Positions 10,201 through 19,012 of a stretch of DNA of 64,000 bases are shown here, in pieces. The translations under genes and the position numbers were made by a program. The notes below the pieces were generated by a model. It saw only the letters and a list, made by a program, of their open reading frames with translations. It ran no database searches and was not told where the DNA came from. The stretch covers positions 62,001-126,000 of the forward strand of contig NZ_VCHY01000006.1 of NCBI RefSeq assembly GCF_005877885.1. Reading direction: 5' to 3'. The DNA is from Labilibacter sediminis (GTDB lineage Bacteria; Bacteroidota; Bacteroidia; Bacteroidales; Marinilabiliaceae). Position 1 is the first letter of the stretch, and each line of letters opens with the position of its first letter.

Positions 10201-10418
10201 ATATTAGTTTAGGTTATACACTACCAAAACAATTAACACAACGATGGAAAATAAAAACAATGCGCCTCTATGCAGTTGTTGACAATTTGTGGGTGCTAAG
10301 TGGTTACACCGGTTTTGATCCTGAGGTCAACTTCAATAACAGAAGTTTAACAGGGTTTGATCGTTTGGTATACCCCAGACCAACGACCTTAACAATGGGA
10401 TTAACGGTTAATTTTTAA
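7263..10418 (+). CDS. SusC-family TonB-dependent outer-membrane transporter
   Basis: The 1051-residue protein has a signal peptide ending MMAQ, an N-terminal carboxypeptidase-regulatory-like domain (RVTGTVTDESGEVIPGVTV, about 22-110), a TonB-dependent plug (YGTVIKKSDLTGSV, then LYVIDGVQI and ANGVVIVTTKQ, about 125-245), and a long beta-barrel ending in Phe (GLTVNF), as usual for outer-membrane barrel proteins. It would carry oligosaccharides released from the target glycan into the periplasm, powered by TonB-ExbBD. It pairs with the SusD lipoprotein that follows almost immediately. Expression is probably from the promoter before the GH110 gene. No anomaly seen. Confidence 0.96.
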   Translation: MCKNLLLLVLVLLCSSWMMAQKRVTGTVTDESGEVIPGVTVVIKNTSTGSITGMQGDYSLNVPENANVIVFSFIGMETQELEINGQITINVVMKNEAALLDEVVAIGYGTVIKKSDLTGSVVSVKSEDIEKARTVSALEGLQGRMAGVHITSESGEPGAGMSMVIRGGNSVSGDNQPLYVIDGVQIEVNNEEVSSGEYGSTSTFNPLASVNPSDIESIEVLKDASATAVFGSRGANGVVIVTTKQGKGGRSTVTFDASTGLAWASKKLDVLDGPEYGLMRFERDRTNETYGEDIDGDGIMDQPIDFTDSLHVNWQDEAFRLAKTQNYNLSFSGGNEKSNYSTSFSYLDKEGIIEGTSYERYTGRLSVNQDANDYLKVGGSLNFSYSENNGAALNGGNGNYNGIIQSLILYNPLRIENINETEAEALTTPYSMLSDAYKNAAFSRVIGNAYAEIKFSKHLNFRSTFGGTYTDSKAKEFYGKETSWGRSVNGLAIISGAKSLSLFSRNILNYRRTFNEVHRVHLQGTADFEKYNWENYRIKTSGYDIEETGVDDMSKALNIDQPATMRMGNARVSYMSRLNYALKDKYLITASFRADGSSRFADEHKWGYFPSFAIGWRMNQEAFMSNLSMLSNAKLRLSAGATGNDRIPSGVNYDQAVTTDYASSGSISKGISPVYIAANDLRWETTWQYNAGIDLGFFNNRLTGTFDVYHKETTDLLLYANIPTIKGQARQWMNIGGVENRGIELTLSSLNINSANFKWKTDFNISANRNKILSLGDVDEIPVTIPGGHMQDVARLIVGESIGTAYGYVHEGIYQKGDFASVTDASGNLVDMEDVDWQNRDAYSFALKEGVTSMAGRSVRPGDFKYKDLDGDEVVDALNDRQVISNSDPKHYGSISNTFNIKNFDFSFMFRWSYGNEVLNAARMRYEAGDAYYFNVSQDYWDGRWTENNATNGYGHVDNQGAKDVSSYYVEDASYLRLQNISLGYTLPKQLTQRWKIKTMRLYAVVDNLWVLSGYTGFDPEVNFNNRSLTGFDRLVYPRPTTLTMGLTVNF

Positions 10419-10447
10419 AGACCATGTTTCTGATAAAAACAAAGATT

Positions 10448-12160
10448 ATGAATCGAATTATTAATAATATACGACACAACATAAGGGTACAAGCTATAAA
10501 TTTGTGGTCATCTATTCTATTAGTTGCTCTGCTATTAGTAGCATCAAGCTCTTGTACCGATTTTCTTGAAGTTGAACCATACTCAACCATAGATCCGGAG
10601 TTTTTCCTGGATAGTGAACCAAATGCTGAATTGGCTCTAGCAGGGGTTTACAATGTTTTAAATGCAGGTGATATCAACGGAGAAGGAAATGCTCACACAT
10701 TCCGAAGGGGATTATTGTTTATGTTGAATGCGAGTACAGATGAGTGTGCTCCGAACAATAAGAATCCACAGTATGAACCGTACATGAATTTCTCATACCA
10801 GTCAACTGACGTATTTGGTCGCTATGCATGGCTTTTTTTCTATGCAGGTATAACCAGAGCCAATTCACTACTGGAAGGTATTGATAATATCACATTTGAA
10901 ACAGAAGGCCGAAAAGAGCAAATTAAAGCTGAAGCCCGTTTCTTAAGAGGTATTTATTACCAGTACCTGGTTTGGATGTATGGAGGGGTACCTTTGACGC
11001 TTTCAACAAATGATCCCAATGAACTGGAGCGCAGTTCACTTGAAACAGTATATGAAAGTATTGAAAAGGATCTGCTTTATGCATACAATACACTAAATCC
11101 GGTATCGAATATTTCAGGCAGGGCTAATAAATGGTCTGCTGCCGGTTACCTGGCTAAGATGTATCTGTATCTGGCTAGTTGTAAGGAGAATAATGTAGGT
11201 GCAGAATTAACGCTTGATCTAAATAAATTTGATTGGGTGAACAGTGCTGATATGTACCAGAAGGCTTATGAAGTAAACAGTGCCATTATTGGTAATAAAT
11301 CTCTAACACCGGAGTATTTCCATCTGTTCCGTACCGAAAAAAATGATGATACGTATGATGAGGTGCTTTTTGGTGTTGAGGCAGTAAATAATCAGGATGT
11401 GGTAATGATCTATGTGAATGCCTTTATACCACAAGGCAATGTGAATACAGTGGGCGGAGGTTATGGATTTATGCGCCCTGGTTATGATTTGTATGCCAAA
11501 TATGACCGTGAAAATGATGTTAGATATGCCAATAACCTTACAGGGAACCTGGGTGGAAATCCGGCAACCAGAGATGAAGAGCTAATAGAAGGTACGCGCT
11601 ACTACATTCCAAATAAGATTCCTGCAAATATGCCTGCTGGCTATGGCTTAATATCAATAGGAAAATGGCGTTATCCCGTTCCAGGCACCCGTGCTATTGA
11701 GCCGTGGGCCAGTGATTGTAATTTCCAGTTAGTACGTTATGCCGATATCCTGTTAATGCAGGCAGAATTGGAGTTAAAGCATAACAATAATGAAACAGCG
11801 GCAAGGAATTACCTGACTAAAGTACGTGAAAGAGCAGCCGAATATGATCAAGCTCGTTTGGATGCCATGACTGCCAGTTACTTTAAAGGTGATTTGATGG
11901 ACGAAATCATGGACGAGCGTTCACGTGAGCTATGCTTTGAAACATGGCGACGTTTCGACCTTATAAGAACCGGCAGGATGCAATCAACCATAGATAATCT
12001 ATCCTTAACAGGTCATAAATATCAGCCTAATATGGGCGTGGTTAAAAATAATTATGAGCCCTATAAAATATGGTTCCCTATACCTGATAATGAAATGGCA
12101 GTGAACAAACTGATGGTTCAAAATGCAGGCTATGTAGCTGATGAAACACCAGCAGAATAA
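10448..12160 (+). CDS. SusD-family surface glycan-binding lipoprotein
   Basis: This outer-membrane lipoprotein caps the SusC barrel and binds substrate. The signal ends VASSSC followed by TDFLEVEPYS, a typical SusD N-terminus. The body carries SusD/RagB tetratricopeptide-like helices (RFLRGIYYQYLVWMYGGVPL) and the C-terminal signature ERSRELCFETWRRFDLIR. I chose the Met at 10448 because it gives a shorter n-region; an upstream Met at 10424 in the same frame is also possible. It directly follows susC. A stable hairpin lies just after the stop, so this may be the end of the most abundant part of the transcript. Confidence 0.94.
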   Translation: MNRIINNIRHNIRVQAINLWSSILLVALLLVASSSCTDFLEVEPYSTIDPEFFLDSEPNAELALAGVYNVLNAGDINGEGNAHTFRRGLLFMLNASTDECAPNNKNPQYEPYMNFSYQSTDVFGRYAWLFFYAGITRANSLLEGIDNITFETEGRKEQIKAEARFLRGIYYQYLVWMYGGVPLTLSTNDPNELERSSLETVYESIEKDLLYAYNTLNPVSNISGRANKWSAAGYLAKMYLYLASCKENNVGAELTLDLNKFDWVNSADMYQKAYEVNSAIIGNKSLTPEYFHLFRTEKNDDTYDEVLFGVEAVNNQDVVMIYVNAFIPQGNVNTVGGGYGFMRPGYDLYAKYDRENDVRYANNLTGNLGGNPATRDEELIEGTRYYIPNKIPANMPAGYGLISIGKWRYPVPGTRAIEPWASDCNFQLVRYADILLMQAELELKHNNNETAARNYLTKVRERAAEYDQARLDAMTASYFKGDLMDEIMDERSRELCFETWRRFDLIRTGRMQSTIDNLSLTGHKYQPNMGVVKNNYEPYKIWFPIPDNEMAVNKLMVQNAGYVADETPAE

Positions 12161-12175
12161 TAATGAAGTAATCAA

Positions 12176-12213
12176 TTGCTCATCGACACGATTCATTTGA
12201 TGTCGATGGGCAA
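12176..12213 (+). terminator. Intercistronic hairpin after susD
   Basis: TTGCTCATCGACA at 12176-12188 pairs with TGTCGATGGGCAA at 12201-12213, a 13-bp stem with one G-T pair and a 12-base loop. No T-run follows, so it is more likely a processing or stabilising hairpin that lowers expression of downstream genes than a complete terminator. Confidence 0.6.
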
Positions 12214-12244
12214 CAAATAAGTAATACTCTTAAATTATAATATC

Positions 12245-13486
12245 ATGAAAAGATTTTTTTACGCAACAGCTTTATTTCTAATGGTTTCTGTTTGGGCAAA
12301 TGCGCAAACTATTTTTAACAATAATGGAGGAGATAATTTGTGGTCCAACGATGCCAACTGGAGTGCCGGATTACCTGACGAAACAGACACCTATGCACAA
12401 ATAAATAACGACGTAAGCTTAGATGCAAACTCAACGGTATTGCAAATTAGGTCTGTTAACAACACTGTTAATGCAGGGGCAGGCAAGGTTACCATTACCG
12501 GAACGGCGGCAGGCTTGCTTCAAACCGGTGCTGTTGGGACATTCACTGTTGATGCTGCTGTGGATATTAATGGTAGTGGTGTGAAAAATCTTCAGGTTAA
12601 TGCAACAGATGGAAAGTTAGTTTTCGGTCCCAATTCAACATTAACCTTATTAAATTTTGCACAAGTTATTGCTTTGAAAACAGCAAATAGGGAAGTTCAG
12701 TTTAATGGTGCTTTGGAGGGAACAAGTGCGTTGAGATTTGGTAATAATTCAAATAGTTCCTTTGGTGCAACAGCCAATAATGCAAATTTTGATAGTGAAC
12801 TGGTATTTTATGCAGGTGCTGTAGTAACGGTTAACATGGCTGATAATTCTACTTTTATAAAAGCCGAAAAAAAAGTACAGATAAACGGCACCGGTGGTTC
12901 ATTAACATTAAACGGAGCTAATGTTTACAAAGGTAACCTTTCTATAGGAGGGGCAAATGCTTTTACCCTGGATGTGAACCAAAATCAAAACGACTTTGGA
13001 GCAATAGCATTAGCTGTTGACGGAACATTAACTATTAATATGGATGCAGCAGTTACAAACCTTTCTTTTATCAATACTTCAAGCTATAATTGGGGTACTG
13101 GCTCAGTTGTTATCAACGGTTTCAAAGAAAATGTGATACGTTTCGGAACAGATGCATCTGGTTTAACCATTGAGCAGTTGGGACAAATTAACGTGGGTGG
13201 ACAATCTGTGATGTTGGATGCTGATGGGTATTTAGTATATGGTACGCCTACAGACATTGAAACTACGCCATCTATGATTGTGGAAAGAAATTCTTATCCT
13301 ACACAAACTTCCGGATTGGTTAATTTTAAAACAGCTGTTGAAGGAGTTAAAGTAGTGAGCATCACCGGAAATATTGTTGAAAACATTGCTGACGAAGTAC
13401 GTTCAATTGATCTTTCAAACTTGTCATCCGGGATCTATTTTATCGTTTATGCTGATAATTCCATAGAGAAGATAATTAAGCAATAA
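12245..13486 (+). CDS. Secreted T9SS-sorted beta-strand-rich protein
   Basis: The 413-residue protein has a clear signal peptide (MKRFFYATALFLMVSVWANAQ). The mature part starts with a pattern W-S-N-D-A-N-W-S-A-G-L-P-D-E-T-D similar to the start of the large protein at 45598-48015. It continues as Asn/Gly/Thr-rich parallel beta-strand repeats (TVNAGAGKVTITG and alike) and closes with a T9SS type A sorting domain (residues about 340-413, ending LSSGIYFIVYADNSIEKIIKQ). No catalytic motif is visible. Its place directly after susCD is where surface glycan-binding proteins sit in PULs, so that role is my inference; a structural adhesin is the alternative. Confidence 0.75.
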   Translation: MKRFFYATALFLMVSVWANAQTIFNNNGGDNLWSNDANWSAGLPDETDTYAQINNDVSLDANSTVLQIRSVNNTVNAGAGKVTITGTAAGLLQTGAVGTFTVDAAVDINGSGVKNLQVNATDGKLVFGPNSTLTLLNFAQVIALKTANREVQFNGALEGTSALRFGNNSNSSFGATANNANFDSELVFYAGAVVTVNMADNSTFIKAEKKVQINGTGGSLTLNGANVYKGNLSIGGANAFTLDVNQNQNDFGAIALAVDGTLTINMDAAVTNLSFINTSSYNWGTGSVVINGFKENVIRFGTDASGLTIEQLGQINVGGQSVMLDADGYLVYGTPTDIETTPSMIVERNSYPTQTSGLVNFKTAVEGVKVVSITGNIVENIADEVRSIDLSNLSSGIYFIVYADNSIEKIIKQ

Positions 13487-13495
13487 CTAATGTAT

Positions 13496-13522
13496 GGATG
13501 GTGGTTGAAACAATCACCATCC
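13496..13522 (+). terminator. Hairpin after the T9SS protein gene
   Basis: GGATGGTGGTTG pairs with CAATCACCATCC around a three-base loop (12-bp stem, one G-T pair). A pyrimidine-rich but not pure T stretch follows, so it is a moderate terminator. The remaining 13523-13710 holds no gene that I can see. Confidence 0.6.
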
Positions 13523-13710
13523 TGCTTTGTGCTAATCCTTTCCTTTTGTATTATATTGCTTATTATTTCGAGTTCTCAGGAGTAAGTATTTCATGCTGAA
13601 GGTATAACGGGGAATGGAGAATTGCAGATTTATTTTAGTCACACGTTTTGATTCGTAATCGGTATTACATTGCATCGCCGTTAATAAAAGTACAAATCCA
13701 TAATTTCGCT

Positions 13711-15714
13711 ATGAAAAAAACGATTACATTCCTACTTACATTTTATTTTTTCGTTGGCCTGAAGGCTCAATTAAGCTTTGATCCAGCCCCCGAATATTTC
13801 AGAATACAACGAGCATTGCCGTTAGTGAGTATGAATACCACTCAGGATATACTTGTTTCTAATTATGGAGCTATTGCTAACGATGGATTAGATGATACAC
13901 AAGGCATCACTAATGCCATAAATGCAGCCAAAGCCCTTTCCTCTGTCTCTAACCCCGTGCGTGTGTTGTTCGATGCAAATGGTGCCTACGACCTGCATCC
14001 TGCAACCGGATCAACACACTCCATTTCTATCAGAGATGTTAAATATATCGTGTTGGATGGACAAAAGGCAGAAATATTTATACACAATCCGCAGGTTGGC
14101 TTTATGGATCTGTTGAGGTGTGAAAATTTTATAGTGCAAGATCTTTACATCGATTATGCGGTTCTTCCCTTTACACAAGGTAAGGTAACTGCTACAAATC
14201 CTTCCAATAACACATTTGATGTGGAGATTGATGATGGTTTTCCTTTGTTGAGCGAATCTCATTTTACCACCTCAACCGAAAAATGGGGCATGCTAAAAGA
14301 AACCGATGGCAGCCTGAAAAGAGGGGTTGACAATCTTTTTCCCTATCGCGGCTGGACACAACTACAAGGCAATACCTTTAGGGTTACACAGCCAAACGCA
14401 TCCTATATAAACCAGATAGATATAGGTGACTACTTCGTACAGATAGCCCGAAACAATGGAAAAACCATATTTAAAACAAATAATGGTAAAAACATCACCT
14501 ATCTTAACATTACAAGTTATGCAAGCCCTGCCGGTTCATACAGTGCATTCAATCATTATGAGTGGAGTATAATCAATTGCAAAATAATACCTAAAGCGGG
14601 TAGAGTACACAGTGCCAACGCCGATTGTGTTCACATCAGTGGTAGCTTTATGGGGCCATGGATTGAAGGTTGCAGGTTCGAAGCTTTTAGTGATGATGCA
14701 GTAAATATGAAATATGCCCATCGGAAAATAATTTCCATACAAAGCACTACTAAACTAACCGTTTTGTACAGTTTATTTGTTGGCGATACCGTTAGTTTTT
14801 ACAATCCACGAGAAGGCGAGTTATTGGGACGGGTAGAAGTTACTTCGGTTAGTAACCTTGGGAGTAATAATTACCAAATTACATTATCAGATCCTGTTAA
14901 CTTAACTATTGCCGGCGATCACCAATCGGCTGACCAGGCCTATGTAGATACCCGTTCTTGTGAATCATTTGTATTCCGAAATAATACCATCCGCAATTCA
15001 CGTCGTTACGGCATGTTGTTGCAAAACTCCTATGGTGTAGTAGAAAATTGTCTTTTCGAGAACCTGAGCAACATAGGTATCCGCATAGAAAATGGGGTTG
15101 ACTGGGGCGAAGGATTTGTTGCTAATAACATTGAAATTAAAAACAACACCTTTAATAATTGCGGTTTTGATGAAACCTTTATGAATGATGAAACAGCAGC
15201 GGCCATTAGTGTTAGAATGACTAAGTTGGGAACACCATGCGATGAAAATACTACTTGGTGCGGAGTTGAAACAGCTGAATGGCAAGGCTTAAACAATATT
15301 AGAATACGCAATAACCAATATAATTACAACAAAGCAGCCTTATTTCTGCAAAATATAAAAAGTGGGGAACTGAATGAGTGCGATATGATACATAATGCGG
15401 ATGATATTACAGTTCTTCCGGGGGTGGAACCAACACCGATTGTTATTAACAACTGCAATAATATATGGAATCAATGTGATGACAGCACAGATGTTGAAGA
15501 TACCACAAATGAGCAAATAACCATTTATCCTACCATGGTTGAGAAAAACCTCAATTTCTCAAAGGCAGTAAGTCGTATAGAAATATATAATCTTATGGGA
15601 GTTAGAGTACTCCAAGTAGAAGGTGAAACAATGTCTTTAGATTTATCCTTCCTTAACTCGGGATTGTACACAATTGTGTTGGATGGTGATGTGAAGAAGT
15701 TTATTAAGAAATAA
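13711..15714 (+). CDS. Right-handed beta-helix protein with T9SS tail, GH110-like candidate hydrolase
   Basis: The 667-residue secreted protein starts at ATG 13711, giving a signal peptide ending GLKAQ; an upstream in-frame start at 13648 would push the signal inside. The beta-helix shows IDYAVLPFTQGKV, YASPAGSYSAFNHYEW, HSANADCVHISGSFMGPW and EAFSDDAVNMK, then RNNTIRNSRRYGMLLQN. These conserved Asp, His and Asn clusters in consecutive coils look like an active-site face. It is closely related to the next gene and more distantly to the GH110 gene at 5355 and the protein at 19013. A T9SS sorting domain (about 600-667) sends it to the cell surface. It is probably a glycan hydrolase or lyase acting outside the cell; the family is not certain. 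Confidence 0.8.
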   Translation: MKKTITFLLTFYFFVGLKAQLSFDPAPEYFRIQRALPLVSMNTTQDILVSNYGAIANDGLDDTQGITNAINAAKALSSVSNPVRVLFDANGAYDLHPATGSTHSISIRDVKYIVLDGQKAEIFIHNPQVGFMDLLRCENFIVQDLYIDYAVLPFTQGKVTATNPSNNTFDVEIDDGFPLLSESHFTTSTEKWGMLKETDGSLKRGVDNLFPYRGWTQLQGNTFRVTQPNASYINQIDIGDYFVQIARNNGKTIFKTNNGKNITYLNITSYASPAGSYSAFNHYEWSIINCKIIPKAGRVHSANADCVHISGSFMGPWIEGCRFEAFSDDAVNMKYAHRKIISIQSTTKLTVLYSLFVGDTVSFYNPREGELLGRVEVTSVSNLGSNNYQITLSDPVNLTIAGDHQSADQAYVDTRSCESFVFRNNTIRNSRRYGMLLQNSYGVVENCLFENLSNIGIRIENGVDWGEGFVANNIEIKNNTFNNCGFDETFMNDETAAAISVRMTKLGTPCDENTTWCGVETAEWQGLNNIRIRNNQYNYNKAALFLQNIKSGELNECDMIHNADDITVLPGVEPTPIVINNCNNIWNQCDDSTDVEDTTNEQITIYPTMVEKNLNFSKAVSRIEIYNLMGVRVLQVEGETMSLDLSFLNSGLYTIVLDGDVKKFIKK

Positions 15715-15718
15715 TAGT

Positions 15719-17485
15719 ATGAGAATATTGAAATTTGAAATAGCATTATTGGTTCTGGCCATAGTTAGTCCGGTTGTTTTTGGACAATATAATTTTACTC
15801 AACCTGATTTTTTCAGGAAACAAAGGCAGTTGCCGTTAATCGAGCTGGATACAAAAAAACAGATTGAAATGGCTGATTTTGGGGCTATACCTGATGATGG
15901 TGAAGATGACCTGAAAGCATTTCTTACTGCTTTAAAAAAAGCCAAATCCAAAGCCTCGGAATATACTGCTGTTGAAATTGTTTTTGAAAAAGGACGATAC
16001 GACCTGTTTGCCAAAACTTCAGGAACACATGCCATTAATTTTGAGGATGCCCAAAATATAGTAATCAATGGCAATGGTGCCGAAGTAGTCATTCGTAATC
16101 CGGAGTGTGGCTTTTTTAAGTTGATGCGATGTAAAAATGTGATTATAAAAGATCTGTTTATCGATTACGATCCGCTACCTTTTACACAAGGCACTATTAT
16201 CGCCCTTGATACTCAAAACAAAACATTTGACCTGAAAATAGACGAAGGTTTTCCAAATTTGAGTGAATCCTATTTTGCCAGGGCAGGTCAAAATTGGGGA
16301 ATGTTGATGGATAAGGAGGTACCCGGTAAATTAAAAAGTGGTGTTGGTCACCTGTATCCAAATAAAGGATGGAAAGAGATTGAAGAAGGTGTGTTCCGTA
16401 TTCAATTGCCACCAAGCAAATTGATTAATGATATGGAAGTGGGGGATATCTTTGTGCAGATAGCTCGAAACAATGGCAAAACCATCTTTACTTCCTTTAA
16501 TGGTGAAAATATTACCTACCTGAACGTGACCAGTTATACCAGCCCGGCAGGTAGTTATGCGGCATTTGCTCAAAAGGAATGGAATATTATAGGTTGCCGA
16601 ATTATGCTGAAAGAAGGGCGTTACCATAGTGCCAATGCCGATTGTATTCATGTCAGTGGAAGTTTTTTCGGTCCTTGGGTAGAGAACTGCCTGTTTGAGG
16701 GGTACAGTGATGATGCAGTTAACCTGAAGTCTGATAAAAGGTATGTGTTAGATAAAATTTCACACACAGAATTGGTGCTGAAAGGTCATGTAAAAAGTGG
16801 TGAAATAATCCGGTTCTTTAATCCGCGTGAAGGTATGCTGCTAGGACAGGCCATGATACTAAAGGTCAAAGATATTGGTTCAAACAAATTTCAGGTAAGT
16901 TTAAGCCAAGCTATAGAAGGGATTACTAAAACAGGTGCAGATAAACGCTGTGATATTGCCTATTTGGATACAAGAGCTTGTGAATCATTTGTTTTTAGGA
17001 ATAATACACTTCGCAATGCTCGCCGATATGGAATGCTGTTGCAAAGTTGCTATGGAATAATTGAGAATAATATTTTTGAAAACCTGAGCCAATGTGCTAT
17101 TTCAATGAACAATGGAGTTGATTGGGGTGAGGGCTTTGTGTCTCACGATATGCTCATTCAAAATAACCGATTTATAAATAATGGTTACGATGCCACCTAC
17201 TTTAAGGATTACAATGCTGCGGCCATACGACTACGCGTAACGAAACTAAAAAATCCGGAGGCAAAGGGTAAGTGGTGTGGAGTAGCCACGGCTCCATGGC
17301 AGGGCTTGCAAAATATCTTCATACTCAATAACAGTTTCGTTTATAACAAACGTGCTATATCTATAGAATGTAGTAAGGATGTGTTCATAAAAGGCAATAC
17401 CTTTATTCATAATTCGGAGGATCCGGTATCTGAATTTGAGAATGTGTTTGAGCAAAACAACAGTAACCTAAACATAGAAAACTAA
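15719..17485 (+). CDS. Right-handed beta-helix protein, paralog of the preceding gene
   Basis: The 588-residue protein has signal peptide MRILKFEIALLVLAIVSPVVFGQ and the same domain as its neighbour: IDYDPLPFTQGTI, YTSPAGSYAAFAQKEW, HSANADCIHVSGSFFGPW, EGYSDDAVNLKS, RNNTLRNARRYGMLLQSC and NGVDWGEGFVS. Unlike the neighbour it ends without a T9SS tail (NNSNLNIEN), so it should stay periplasmic. The pair, four bases apart, therefore looks like a duplication split between an exported surface version and a periplasmic version. Catalysis is inferred from conservation of the Asp/His/Asn motifs and from the GH110-like fold; no named family is claimed. Confidence 0.8.
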   Translation: MRILKFEIALLVLAIVSPVVFGQYNFTQPDFFRKQRQLPLIELDTKKQIEMADFGAIPDDGEDDLKAFLTALKKAKSKASEYTAVEIVFEKGRYDLFAKTSGTHAINFEDAQNIVINGNGAEVVIRNPECGFFKLMRCKNVIIKDLFIDYDPLPFTQGTIIALDTQNKTFDLKIDEGFPNLSESYFARAGQNWGMLMDKEVPGKLKSGVGHLYPNKGWKEIEEGVFRIQLPPSKLINDMEVGDIFVQIARNNGKTIFTSFNGENITYLNVTSYTSPAGSYAAFAQKEWNIIGCRIMLKEGRYHSANADCIHVSGSFFGPWVENCLFEGYSDDAVNLKSDKRYVLDKISHTELVLKGHVKSGEIIRFFNPREGMLLGQAMILKVKDIGSNKFQVSLSQAIEGITKTGADKRCDIAYLDTRACESFVFRNNTLRNARRYGMLLQSCYGIIENNIFENLSQCAISMNNGVDWGEGFVSHDMLIQNNRFINNGYDATYFKDYNAAAIRLRVTKLKNPEAKGKWCGVATAPWQGLQNIFILNNSFVYNKRAISIECSKDVFIKGNTFIHNSEDPVSEFENVFEQNNSNLNIEN

Positions 17486-17554
17486 CATTATTATTAGTAA
17501 ATCAGATTAAATCGGCATGGCTTGTCCTAACCCGGATTAGGTAATAAAGACCAA

Positions 17555-17591
17555 CGTTCCATCAGCCTTGATATTAAAATTTAAACACATG
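17555..17591 (+). promoter_or_regulatory. Leader element before a sulfatase gene (copy D)
   Basis: CGTTCCAT (17555-17562) followed by AAATTTAAACACATG ending at the sulfatase start codon repeats the arrangement seen before 45598, 56485 and at 58080. No MKR mini-ORF is present in this copy. A small inverted repeat CCTAACCCGGATTAGG lies just upstream. Confidence 0.5.
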
Positions 17592-18974
17592 AATCAAAAT
17601 TCCTTTTCTATCAGCCTAATAGTAGTTGTGCTTTTCTGTAGCTGTACACCTAAATCAAAAGATAAAGCAGCCAATGCTGTTAAACCAAATATTGTTCTGT
17701 TTTTTGTGGACGATATGGGGTGGTCGGACCTTGGATTTCGCAACCCGGTATTTGAATCACCGAATATTGATCAATTGGCTAAGGCAGGCATTAGTTTTGA
17801 ACAGGCTTATATTGCCAGTCCTACTTGTAGCCCAAGCCGAGGTACTTTACTGACCGGTAAACATCCCGCACGACTCCAATTGGTTCGTCATATTCCCAAT
17901 GGAAAGAAAAATGGTTTTGATCAGTTCAACAGAGCTTCGAAGGAGTTTAATTACTGGCCAACAGACCCGGCTCAGTTTCCTTGTCGCAACTGGTTACCTC
18001 TGGAACATACTACCTACGCGGCTGCCTTAAAGGAGAATGGCTATTATAACCTGTTTGTGGGCAAATGGCACTTGGGGCACGAACCATATCATCCTATTCA
18101 TCAGGGGTTTCACAAACAGGTTGGCTTATCAAACTACGGACATCCAAGATCATATTATCCGCCTTATTTTAAGCAGGACAGCATTTTTCCTGATGCTAAA
18201 GGCAGGTATTTAACAGATAAACTGACCGATGAAGCCGTTGATTTTATTCATTCATATGACAAGGATAAACCATTTATGCTTACTTTCTCCTACTATTCAG
18301 TACACTCACCTCACCAGGGACGTAAAGACTTAGTGAAGCATTTTAAAGCTAAAGGTCTGGAAGGAAGGTATGCGCACTATGCCGCCATGGTAAAAGCCAC
18401 AGACGAATCAGTAGGACGGGTAACGGATGCCATCAAAGAAAAAGGAATAGAAAAGGAGACTATTTTCATTTTTCTGTCAGACCAGGGTGGTTATTTCGAA
18501 AATGCACCTTTCAGAGGCGGAAAAATGTCAGAGACACTGTTTGAAGGTGGGGCACGCGTGCCGTTTTTCTTTTATTGGCCGGGCGTTACAAAGTCCAATA
18601 GTCTGAATAATTCGATTGTACAGTCAACGGATCTATTTCCAACCTTGGTTGAAATTGCCGGAGGTGATATTTCAAAATATCAGGATTTAGATGGTATGTC
18701 ATTACGTTCTACAATAGAAGAGAATAGCCTGTTGAAACGTGAGCCAATTTATGGATATAGAGCTTATGAAGATCTGTATGTGTCCGTTCGTGATGGTGAT
18801 TGGAAGATGTTGGCTTACCGAAGTGGTAAAACAGAGCTTTACAATATTAAGAATGATATTAAGGAAAGCAATGATCTTACTAAACAAGAGCCAGAGAAAG
18901 TAAAGGAACTGCTGGATAAATTAATCCTGTGGGAAAAAGAGATGGAAGTAGAAGCGTATTCGGGTGTACAATAA
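17589..18974 (+). CDS. Family S1 sulfatase, lipoprotein
   Basis: This arylsulfatase-type enzyme hydrolyses sulfate esters from the glycan. The start at ATG 17589 gives a lipoprotein signal (VVVLFCSC, Cys19). The metal-binding VDDMGWSDLGF follows at about 40-50, the formylglycine site is Cys80 in CSPSRG, and GKWHLGHEPYHP and LSDQGGYFENAPFRGGK supply later active-site residues. The length of 461 residues is normal. The active Cys must be converted to formylglycine; no maturase gene is in the window. A diverged copy of the last 75 or so residues recurs at 21153-21386 beyond the next gene, a sign of duplication here. Confidence 0.93.
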   Translation: MNQNSFSISLIVVVLFCSCTPKSKDKAANAVKPNIVLFFVDDMGWSDLGFRNPVFESPNIDQLAKAGISFEQAYIASPTCSPSRGTLLTGKHPARLQLVRHIPNGKKNGFDQFNRASKEFNYWPTDPAQFPCRNWLPLEHTTYAAALKENGYYNLFVGKWHLGHEPYHPIHQGFHKQVGLSNYGHPRSYYPPYFKQDSIFPDAKGRYLTDKLTDEAVDFIHSYDKDKPFMLTFSYYSVHSPHQGRKDLVKHFKAKGLEGRYAHYAAMVKATDESVGRVTDAIKEKGIEKETIFIFLSDQGGYFENAPFRGGKMSETLFEGGARVPFFFYWPGVTKSNSLNNSIVQSTDLFPTLVEIAGGDISKYQDLDGMSLRSTIEENSLLKREPIYGYRAYEDLYVSVRDGDWKMLAYRSGKTELYNIKNDIKESNDLTKQEPEKVKELLDKLILWEKEMEVEAYSGVQ

Positions 18975-19012
18975 AAATGTAATCATATAGATATTTGATT
19001 TGTAAAATTCAT

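Noticed and set aside
13648-13710. Longer N-terminus of the beta-helix protein
   Set aside because: The extension would place 21 residues before a perfect signal peptide starting at 13711.
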